From assembly GCA_023230535.1 (NCBI GenBank), contig JALNXC010000120.1:1-5140 (forward strand): a stretch of DNA of 5,140 nt, in the 5' to 3' direction. The translations under genes and the position numbers were made by a program. The notes below the pieces were generated by a model, which searched no databases, was not told the DNA's origin, and was given only the letters and a program-made list of their open reading frames with translations. Position 1 is the first letter of the stretch; every line of letters begins with the position of its first letter. Shown here one piece after another: positions 1 to 4,877 of the stretch. The stretch is from Alkaliphilus sp. (GTDB taxonomy: Bacteria > Bacillota > Clostridia > Peptostreptococcales > Natronincolaceae).

Positions 1-81
1 AATATGGGTTTTATCTCATAAACTCAGGAATATTGGTAGCGAAATATGGGCTATAATGTAAAGATGACAGCAAAGAAGGTC

Positions 82-137
82 AAAAAAATCACCTCTCAAA
101 ATTTTTATATAAACGGATATTGATTGGGATGTGATTT
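82..137 (-). terminator. weak candidate terminator after the ecsB-like gene
   Basis: On the minus strand, four bases past the ecsB-like stop codon, AAATCAC (137-131) can pair perfectly with GTGATTT (92-86). The pairing can extend inward past one mismatch by two more pairs, and a run of T follows (88-82). The loop is long (over 25 nt even after extension), so this is a poor rho-independent terminator by structure. Its position and T-run make it the best candidate for the operon end. The same bases could instead be read as a ribosome binding site (GAGAGGTGA) for a downstream gene, but the frames behind it close within about a dozen codons. Confidence 0.35.
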
Positions 138-140
138 GCA

Positions 141-1418
141 TCAATTAATTTTTAATTTTAACATTATCAAATAGCTATGAAATTTTATAATAGCTACTGA
201 TATAAAAATTATTCCAATCAGGCTTATAATAGGATTAAATATCCACCCATTAATCAAATTTAAAGGTATATTAATAAATAATAGAACTACTAATAATGCA
301 AAAGTTGGAGCCAATTCGATAGCACTTATCTTTTGTTTTAATGTATATGGATAAATTTGAAACCATATATCTTCCTTTAAATTAATCCATAAGGAGGATA
401 AAAAACCTCCCAGTATGTAAGCTGAAAACATATTGCTTATTATTACAAATGTTTGGGCTTCTGCTATGCCACCGCTGTTTATTAATCTATCCCCAAATAA
501 AATAAAAGCTAGTATGCCAAAATATATTTGAAGCAATAAAGTAAGATTGCCTTTTCCCCTTTGCAATATTTTAAAATACAACAGCAGTAATGCACCTTTT
601 CCGTTAAAAGACACTATTTTTCTGCCACTAAAAATAGAAATGGTTCTTCGTCTGGAGCTCTTCCTCTCCTTATACGGCTGACCCAAAAGAAATGCAAAAT
701 TTCGAACCCTTTTATTGGTTTCTTCATTGATTAATCTTTCCCAATCAATCGAAATATCATTTTTTATTAATTGAGAAATTATTAAAACAATTATTGAAAA
801 ACTAAAATATATTATAATCTTAATCCTTGATATATAATTTTGGGTCAATATAGGTGCAACTTTATCCGCAAAACCAAATGCTATAAAGTAAAAAAGAATA
901 TTATATATCCTTCTTCTCCATTTTCCCTGCTTGCTCCATATAATAAATTTAAAATTTAAAATTGCCGGTTTTAGTACCGCTCCACATACTAAAACAGTTA
1001 AATATATGTTAATTGTTGCGTTAAAATTAATACGATAGTACAAATATAAAATAGTCCATATGAATGACCAGACTAATATATGTAATATTTTGCTTAATAT
1101 ATGGGAATATTTTAAAAATTTTTTGCCGCCCACATTTAAGGGGGATAAAAAAACCTGATCTGCCAATTTTAAATATCCGGTAAGATTTCCTCCTATTAAT
1201 GTCAACGCCAATACAATCTTCAATAATATGGTCACATAACCCGTGGGCATATATGATATAATTTCCAGTATTATTTCTCTAGAATAAAAACCTAAAGCTC
1301 CTATTAATCCTAATGAATATATTAGAATAGTTCCGTCTATTTGAAATGATATAAATTTATAATATAGTTTCAATAAATAAAGCACACGTTTTTTCCATAT
1401 CGACAAAATCGGGTTCAT
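141..1418 (-). CDS. ecsB: EcsB-like ABC transporter membrane protein (ABC-2 type permease)
   Basis: This is the 425-residue membrane subunit predicted to pair with the EcsA-like ATPase encoded just upstream. Bacillus EcsB is slightly shorter, about 400 residues. Hydrophobic segments lie near residues 29-45, 61-82, 107-128, 135-155, 171-190, 199-218, 292-310, 322-345, 370-390 and 395-411. A basic cytoplasmic stretch occupies about 219-275. EcsB-type landmarks are the N-terminal IWKKR (7-11), aligning with the LWKER start I recall for EcsB, and the DWERLI...E segment (225-233) opening the cytoplasmic loop. The ATG overlaps the ecsA stop by 4 nt (ATGA), and an AAGGA sits directly against the ATG, too close for efficient independent initiation, so translation is probably coupled to ecsA. 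In other Bacillota, Ecs/PptAB affects RasP/Eep intramembrane proteolysis, secretion and pheromone-peptide export. The substrate here is unknown. Identity rests on sequence memory plus the adjacent ecsA. Confidence 0.82.
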   Translation of the reverse strand: MNPILSIWKKRVLYLLKLYYKFISFQIDGTILIYSLGLIGALGFYSREIILEIISYMPTGYVTILLKIVLALTLIGGNLTGYLKLADQVFLSPLNVGGKKFLKYSHILSKILHILVWSFIWTILYLYYRINFNATINIYLTVLVCGAVLKPAILNFKFIIWSKQGKWRRRIYNILFYFIAFGFADKVAPILTQNYISRIKIIIYFSFSIIVLIISQLIKNDISIDWERLINEETNKRVRNFAFLLGQPYKERKSSRRRTISIFSGRKIVSFNGKGALLLLYFKILQRGKGNLTLLLQIYFGILAFILFGDRLINSGGIAEAQTFVIISNMFSAYILGGFLSSLWINLKEDIWFQIYPYTLKQKISAIELAPTFALLVVLLFINIPLNLINGWIFNPIISLIGIIFISVAIIKFHSYLIMLKLKIN

Positions 1419-2149
1419 TCCTTATCGCCCACCAATTTATCATACACATCTGCCAAGCTCCCATCTTTAATATTTCCATATTGTCTTAATTCTTCCATGG
1501 TACCGACAGCTTCTATCTGTCCACAATTTACTAATATAAATCTATCACATACTTTCTCTGCGGTATCTAATATATGAGTACTCATCAAAATTCCCTTACC
1601 TTCTTCTTTTTTTAACTTTATCAAATCTATAAAATCCATAGTTGCCCTTGGATCCAAACCCATAAAGGGCTCATCTATAATATAAACAATGGGATCATAT
1701 AGGAAGGCACATATAACCATAACTTTTTGTTTCATTCCTTTTGAAAAGGAATTAGGAAAATAATGAAGCTTGTCTTCTAATCTGAAAAGTTTTAATAGTT
1801 CCTTCATCCTTTTCTCAAAATTCTCTTTATCTAATCCATGAGACATAGCAGTAAATTCTAAGTGTTCTAAAAGTGTCATTTCATCGTATAATAGGGGTAC
1901 TTCCGGAACATAAGCAACTCGCCTTTTAAATTCTAAAGGATTTTCTTTAATGTCATATTGCAATATTTTAATTGTACCATTTGAAGGCGGTACAATTCCT
2001 AATATGCTTTTAATAATTGTAGTCTTACCTGCACCATTCGGCCCAATTAATCCTAAAATTTCCCCCGGCTTTACCCGAAAAGATATATCATTCAACACTT
2101 TTACTTTATCATAGCCACTATATAAATTTTGTATGTCCAGTAAATTCAA
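1415..2149 (-). CDS. ecsA: EcsA-like ABC transporter ATP-binding protein
   Basis: This 244-residue nucleotide-binding subunit should hydrolyse ATP at the inner face of the membrane to drive the EcsB-like permease. Visible motifs are Walker A GPNGAGKT (36-43), a YVPE segment with Glu83 in place of the usual Q-loop Gln, signature FSKGM (135-139), Walker B VYIIDE (155-160), D-loop GLDP (164-167) and switch His192 in STH. The blocks EMTLLEHLEFTAM (90-102), SKGMKQKVM (136-144), YIIDEPFMGLDP and LMSTHIL closely follow what I recall of Bacillus EcsA, which is about 247 residues. This supports EcsA over a generic drug-efflux ATPase. The start is TTG at 2149, chosen because GAGGGGTGA lies just upstream and no ATG fits between it and the preceding gene's stop. 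The gap to the upstream permease is 21 nt, and the stop overlaps the ecsB start. Confidence 0.88.
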   Translation of the reverse strand: MNLLDIQNLYSGYDKVKVLNDISFRVKPGEILGLIGPNGAGKTTIIKSILGIVPPSNGTIKILQYDIKENPLEFKRRVAYVPEVPLLYDEMTLLEHLEFTAMSHGLDKENFEKRMKELLKLFRLEDKLHYFPNSFSKGMKQKVMVICAFLYDPIVYIIDEPFMGLDPRATMDFIDLIKLKKEEGKGILMSTHILDTAEKVCDRFILVNCGQIEAVGTMEELRQYGNIKDGSLADVYDKLVGDKE

Positions 2150-2153
2150 TTTG

Positions 2154-2162
2154 TCACCCCTC
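2154..2162 (-). promoter_or_regulatory. ribosome binding site fixing the TTG start of ecsA
   Basis: The minus strand reads GAGGGGTGA, followed by CAAA and then TTG at 2149. AGGGG is 7 nt from the start codon. The site lies wholly within the 21-nt gap after the upstream permease, so the EcsA-like ATPase has its own initiation site and does not depend on stop-start overlap. Confidence 0.75.
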
Positions 2163-2170
2163 GTTTTTAT

Positions 2171-2842
2171 TTAGTTAAATTCTCTATTGTAATACACTTT
2201 TGTTGATATTGCAGCAGATAAAGTTACAATTATAATAGCAATTAATAAAATTATTCCACCGATAATTATAGGTCCCTGGTTTGACAAAGAATCTATAATA
2301 GGCATGGTAAAGGAATTTTGAAAAAATATTTTTATAATCGAATTAAACAAAAGTGAACCGGAAAAGAAAACAAAGAATATTATTATATTGAATAACTTTG
2401 CTTTTATATCCCCAAATTTAAAATAAATAGGCAAATATACAGATGCTAATATCCATGCAGTAGTAAGAATTGATATTATTTCTTCTATACTTATTTTTTT
2501 AATATATAAAAATGATAGCTTTGTAAATAGCTCCCCTAATAATCCGATAATAACAGTAATAAACACAGAAAATAATATTACAGATATAAATTTTGAAAAT
2601 ACAATTTTATTACGACTTACAGGTAAGCTGTTTAAAATTTTTTCGCTGTTATTTTTGTCTTCTATAGCACATGAATATTGAACAAACATATAAATTATAG
2701 TTACGCCGGCAACTGCATAAACAGATTCCACCGCACCCCCGGGTGATAATGAAAGTACTATAAGCATAAAAATACTATATCCGAAAAATATTAAAGAATA
2801 TTTTCTTTGAACCAGGAATTCTTTTTTAATTAGATTTAACAT
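2171..2842 (-). CDS. ABC-2 type permease, YtrC/PmtB-like small six-helix protein
   Basis: This is a 223-residue integral membrane protein, predicted to be the permease partner of the YtrB-like ATPase encoded immediately upstream. Hydrophobic segments are at about 16-34, 41-59, 85-107, 119-140, 149-170 and 191-213, giving six helices. The cytoplasmic connector after helix 2 carries EKILNSLPVSRNKIVFSKF (67-85). This matches the SLP-[IV]-SR...IV..K hallmark of the small ABC-2 permeases (ABC2_membrane_5-type) that travel with GntR/YtrB-type ATPases. A second family-like stretch, KFGDIKAKLFN, is at 142-152. The ATG shares one base with the ATPase stop (TAATG), and AGGGGGA lies a few bases upstream inside the ATPase gene, so the pair is probably made in a fixed ratio. 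Whether it exports a drug, a peptide or a lipid-linked compound cannot be told from sequence. Confidence 0.8.
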   Translation of the reverse strand: MLNLIKKEFLVQRKYSLIFFGYSIFMLIVLSLSPGGAVESVYAVAGVTIIYMFVQYSCAIEDKNNSEKILNSLPVSRNKIVFSKFISVILFSVFITVIIGLLGELFTKLSFLYIKKISIEEIISILTTAWILASVYLPIYFKFGDIKAKLFNIIIFFVFFSGSLLFNSIIKIFFQNSFTMPIIDSLSNQGPIIIGGIILLIAIIIVTLSAAISTKVYYNREFN

Positions 2843-3702
2843 TATTTATTCCCCCTGACAATATAAATCATAATATCTCCCAATGTTGCATTTTCAATTA
2901 TAATTTCATCTTTAAATTCTCGTTTTAGTAATACACTGTTTGTCGTCAAAGCCTCAAAGCCATAATTATGTTCCTTTATTCCGATAAGGCTTTTTCTTAT
3001 ATCATCTGTTAAAATTTCCTTTCCGCCTTTTATAATTTTGTATTTGTTCATTATTTCATCCTTAGATTCACTAAATACCATTTCGCCATTATTTATAAAA
3101 GTAATGTAGTCTGCAATCTTGTCCAGGTCTGTTGTATTATGAGTAGAAAATAAAATCCCTTTTTCTTCGTCCTGTATAACATCATATAATATTCCTAAAA
3201 GTTCATTTCTTATAATCGGATCTAATCCGGAAGTAGGCTCATCCATTATAATTAAATCTGCTTTATGTGATAAAGCTAACGCTAATGAATATTTCATTTT
3301 CATACCCCTTGACAATTCTTTGATTTTTCGTTTTAAGGGCAGGTTAAACACCTTGATATGTTTCTGGAAGGCTTCCTCATCCCAGTTTTTATAAAAAGGG
3401 GCAATAATGTTTTTCATCTCCAGAAGATTTAAATCCTCGTAAAAATAATTTTCATCATATACAAAACCTATTCTTTCTTTTACCGCAATTTCATCTTTCT
3501 TATAATCCTTACCAAATATTTTAATTTCCCCACTATCTTTTTTTATTAAATTCATTATAAGTTTAATAGTTGTACTTTTTCCCGCCCCATTTGGACCAAT
3601 AAGCCCCATAATATAGCCTTTTTCCAGATTAAAACTTATATTGTTTAATTGAAATTCTTTATATTTTTTTGATACATTGTTTAGTTCCAATATATGGTCC
3701 AC
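2842..3702 (-). CDS. ABC transporter ATP-binding protein, YtrB/BcrA/PmtA-like
   Basis: This 286-residue ATPase should energise the small permease encoded downstream. Motifs are Walker A GPNGAGKST (36-44), signature LSRGM (130-134), Walker B LIIMDE (150-155), D-loop GLDP (159-162) and switch His188 in STH. The Q-loop position reads FVYDE (80-84), with no glutamine. The FYKNWDEEAF segment (103-112), with its FYxxWD pattern, is typical of ATPases next to YtrA-like regulators. After the ATPase core (about 1-215), an extra C-terminal part of about 70 residues ends in IVRGNK, as in other YtrB/BcrA-type proteins of 280-300 residues. The start is GTG at 3702, supported by GAGGTG (3717-3712) nine bases upstream, inside the end of the regulator gene. 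The gap to the regulator stop is only 3 nt. The family includes lantibiotic/bacitracin resistance and peptide export ATPases; the substrate here is not known. Confidence 0.88.
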   Translation of the reverse strand: MDHILELNNVSKKYKEFQLNNISFNLEKGYIMGLIGPNGAGKSTTIKLIMNLIKKDSGEIKIFGKDYKKDEIAVKERIGFVYDENYFYEDLNLLEMKNIIAPFYKNWDEEAFQKHIKVFNLPLKRKIKELSRGMKMKYSLALALSHKADLIIMDEPTSGLDPIIRNELLGILYDVIQDEEKGILFSTHNTTDLDKIADYITFINNGEMVFSESKDEIMNKYKIIKGGKEILTDDIRKSLIGIKEHNYGFEALTTNSVLLKREFKDEIIIENATLGDIMIYIVRGNK

Positions 3703-3705
3703 GAT

Positions 3706-4083
3706 TTATTCCACCTCGCCATAAAGTATTTTTAGGATTTCATACAATTCGTCTATAGTCAACCCTAACTGTCTGCCCTCTATAACTGCTCCCTGTAGTC
3801 TCTCCTCAATTATTTGTAACTTTTTTTCCCTGAGCAGTTCCTTATCTTGGGCTGCCACATAAGAACCCTTTCCCGCAACTGTCTCTATAAAGCCTTCTCT
3901 CTCAAGTTCTTCATAAGCCCGCTTTGTTGTAATAACACTTATTTGTAACTCTTTTGCCAGATTTCTTATAGATGGTAATTGTTCTCCTTCGGATAATTCT
4001 CCCTTTAATATTAAACTTTTAATTTGGCCCCTTATTTGGTCGTATATTGGTTGATTTAAACCATTTTGAATAATTATTCGCAT
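3706..4083 (-). CDS. GntR-family transcriptional regulator, YtrA subfamily
   Basis: This 125-residue DNA-binding protein is the first gene of the operon and most likely an autorepressor. Residues 11-77 form the GntR winged helix-turn-helix: QPIYDQIRGQI (11-21), the PSIRNLAKEL segment (37-46), recognition helix around ISVITTKRAYEELE (48-61) and the wing GFIETVAGKGSYV (64-76). Only about 48 residues follow, mostly helical and charged (79-125). This is the hallmark of the short YtrA subfamily, in which the tail dimerises and no large ligand domain exists. The ATG at 4083 has a strong GGAGGT five bases upstream. A large inverted repeat covers the promoter and leader. YtrA-type regulators commonly repress adjacent ABC exporters and are relieved by cell-envelope antibiotics or peptides; the inducer here is unknown. 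The same type of regulator (PmtR) controls the staphylococcal PSM exporter. Confidence 0.93.
   Translation of the reverse strand: MRIIIQNGLNQPIYDQIRGQIKSLILKGELSEGEQLPSIRNLAKELQISVITTKRAYEELEREGFIETVAGKGSYVAAQDKELLREKKLQIIEERLQGAVIEGRQLGLTIDELYEILKILYGEVE
3712..3717 (-). promoter_or_regulatory. ribosome binding site fixing the GTG start of the YtrB-like ATPase
   Basis: GAGGTG on the minus strand lies inside the last codons of the regulator gene, nine bases before GTG at 3702. No ATG is available between it and the ATPase core, so the GTG start is well supported and is probably coupled to translation of the regulator. Confidence 0.7.
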
Positions 4084-4093
4084 TTTTTACCTC

Positions 4094-4132
4094 CGTATAT
4101 ACCGTATATAATATATATATACAGTATATACG
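4094..4132. promoter_or_regulatory. large inverted repeat, likely GntR/YtrA-type operator
   Basis: Two 17-bp arms, 4094-4110 (CGTATATACCGTATATA) and 4116-4132, match as inverted repeats with a single mismatch around a 5-bp centre. Each arm contains two CGTATATA/TGTATATA units 9 bp apart. The outer units GTATATAC (4095-4102 and 4124-4131) are themselves perfect 8-bp palindromes, 29 bp apart. The element covers the -35/-10 spacer, the -10 box, the expected transcription start and the first base of the ribosome binding site. Binding would therefore block RNA polymerase. Binding by the adjacent YtrA-like regulator is inferred from position and from how this family usually works. No second copy was noticed in the window. 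Confidence 0.75.
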
Positions 4133-4144
4133 CACATATGTCAA
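4116..4144 (-). promoter_or_regulatory. sigma-A type promoter of the gntR-ABC operon
   Basis: The minus strand shows a consensus -35 TTGACA (4144-4139), a spacer of exactly 17 bp and a -10 TATATA (4121-4116). Transcription should begin near 4109, giving a leader of about 26 nt before the ATG at 4083. The -10 and most of the spacer lie inside the inverted repeat, so a strong promoter appears to be held off by a bound repressor. No convincing internal promoter was seen before the other operon genes. Confidence 0.78.
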
Positions 4145-4151
4145 TACATAA

Positions 4152-4169
4152 TTTAAAATTAATTTTAAA
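4152..4169. promoter_or_regulatory. 18-bp perfect AT palindrome, UP-element candidate
   Basis: TTTAAAATTAATTTTAAA is its own reverse complement and contains only A and T. It ends 7 bp upstream of the -35 box, so it falls at about -43 to -60 from the predicted start, where UP elements contact the RNA polymerase alpha subunits. It could instead be a protein-binding site or chance structure in AT-rich DNA. Confidence 0.4.
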
Positions 4170-4172
4170 GAT

Positions 4173-4212
4173 AAAAAACACCGAACTATTTGATAATATA
4201 GTTTAGTGCTTT
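4173..4212 (-). terminator. rho-independent terminator upstream of the gntR operon
   Basis: On the minus strand, CACTAAACTAT (4208-4198) pairs with ATAGTTCGGTG (4189-4179), with one G-U pair and one mismatch in 11, around an 8-nt loop. A run of six T follows after two bases (4178-4173), and A residues precede the stem. This ends transcripts from the cinA/DUF503 side just upstream of the gntR promoter and separates the two transcription units. Read on the plus strand, the stem is followed only by CTTTTGTTT, and no plus-strand gene needs it. Confidence 0.75.
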
Positions 4213-4216
4213 TGTT

Positions 4217-4337
4217 TCATCTTCCGTCTATTCTTCCGGTCCCATTATTGCCGGGCAGCTTATGTTTTTCATCATATTTTGATAAACCTCCGCTAGTGAT
4301 AATAGGCATCAAAACAAGCTATTTTATAATTATCCAT
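4217..4337 (-). pseudogene. possible small frame-split reading frame after the DUF503 gene
   Basis: This lies in the 160-bp gap between the DUF503 stop and the terminator. An ATG at 4337, with AGGTGA (4353-4348) ten bases upstream, opens a 14-codon frame (MDNYKIACFDAYYH) that stops at 4293. A second frame overlaps it (open from 4318) and ends at 4217, five bases before the terminator. It encodes a hydrophilic Gly/Lys-rich stretch (SGGLSKYDEKHK, then LPGNNGTGRIDGR). Joining the two by a shift within 4296-4318 would give a protein of roughly 40 residues with a proper start site and a stop next to the terminator. I do not recognise it. It could be a decayed gene, a sequencing indel or chance. 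Confidence 0.25.
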
Positions 4338-4371
4338 CTGTCTTTCGTCACCTTATCCGGCTCATATGTAT

Positions 4372-4656
4372 TTACACTATTTCATGTATAACATCCACTA
4401 TTTCAGCATCAGTATTATTTTCAATAAAGTTAATGACATGTTCAAAAGTGCGGTCTGCCTGAACCGCATTGATTGATACATAAGCAAGCCCTAATATAAT
4501 GGTTTGATGTGTATTTTGCTCGTCTACCTCAGCAATAGATACATTAAACTTGTTGCTTACTTTTGAACATATGCTTTTCACAATCCCTCTTTTTTCTTTG
4601 AGTGAATGCACCCAGGGGGCATAAAGTTTTATTATAATTGTTTTTACTATCATCAT
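4372..4656 (-). CDS. DUF503 family protein (YlxP-like)
   Basis: This is a 94-residue small cytoplasmic protein; family members are usually 90-100 residues. Family landmarks are the N-terminal strand VKTIIIKLYAP (4-14), the SLKEKRGIVKSI segment (18-29), FNVSIAEVDEQ (37-47) where the family has a nearly invariant NVS-AEV-D pattern, and the LGLAYVS strand (55-61). The fold is predicted to be a small alpha/beta ferredoxin-like domain. In Bacillus, ylxP sits in the nusA-infB-rbfA region and has been linked to ribosome maturation; here it follows cinA instead, and its biochemical role is not established. Two ATG codons are available (4656 and 4653). The first is preferred because AAGG lies 13 nt before it and because it overlaps the stop of the small upstream frame by 4 nt (ATGA). 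The gene lies upstream of the terminator at 4173-4212. Confidence 0.88.
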   Translation of the reverse strand: MMIVKTIIIKLYAPWVHSLKEKRGIVKSICSKVSNKFNVSIAEVDEQNTHQTIILGLAYVSINAVQADRTFEHVINFIENNTDAEIVDVIHEIV

Positions 4657-4827
4657 TGAATTTTCATATCCTTTTTATTATAAATAATATATGTGTCTGT
4701 TACCGATACCAATATTATACCTATACATACAAATATATAATTAAAATTCCACCCTTTTTTAACTATATCCATGGCAGAGCATAATCAAGGGAGATAAATA
4801 TCCAAAAATTTTTAAACTGTTTTCCAT
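4653..4827 (-). pseudogene. small membrane-protein reading frame, apparently frame-split
   Basis: Two overlapping frames fill the gap between cinA and the DUF503 gene. The first starts at ATG 4827, with GAGGTG (4842-4837) nine bases upstream. It encodes MENSLKIFGYLSPLIMLCHG and stops at 4759 after 22 residues. The second is open from 4784 (only ATG at 4772) to 4653 and encodes 39 residues from that ATG. Its hydrophobic stretch NYIFVCIGIILVSV is followed by the basic end YNKKDMKIQ, which looks like a membrane helix with a cytoplasmic tail. Its stop overlaps the DUF503 start (ATGA). One base shift inside 4762-4784 would join them into a protein of about 58-60 residues with two membrane segments. 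The first part has the ribosome site and the second lacks one, so a single original gene is plausible. The family is not recognised. Confidence 0.4.
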
Positions 4828-4877
4828 ATTGCCATGCACCTCAAAAAACATCATAAAAGATGCCTTAAATCAGAATG

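Noticed and set aside
1..50. Direct repeat AATATGGG at 1-8 and 43-50
   Set aside because: Eight bases repeated once in AT-rich DNA is expected by chance, and no element ends or target duplication accompany it.
46..123. Plus-strand 25-codon frame starting MGYNVKMTAKK
   Set aside because: No ribosome site, no recognisable product, and it overlaps the terminator candidate.
2171..3702. Assignment of the first ABC pair as bacitracin exporter BcrAB
   Set aside because: The ATPase is in the broad BcrA/YtrB group, but the small permease with the SLPVSR connector and the YtrA-type regulator fit YtrBC/PmtAB-like systems better. No bacitracin-specific evidence is visible.
4104..4122. Microsatellite-like AT dinucleotide run
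   Set aside because: It is the central part of the larger inverted repeat and is better explained as operator plus -10 sequence than as a tandem repeat.
4206..4391. Plus-strand open frame of 61 codons
   Set aside because: It has no ribosome binding site, runs through the terminator stem and the DUF503 3' end, and its hydrophobic translation is what the antisense of an AT-rich minus-strand region gives.
4680..4740. Possible internal promoter for the DUF503 gene (TATAAT-like boxes on the minus strand)
   Set aside because: Several -10-like hexamers occur, but none has an acceptable -35 at 16-18 bp, and such boxes are common in this AT-rich DNA.
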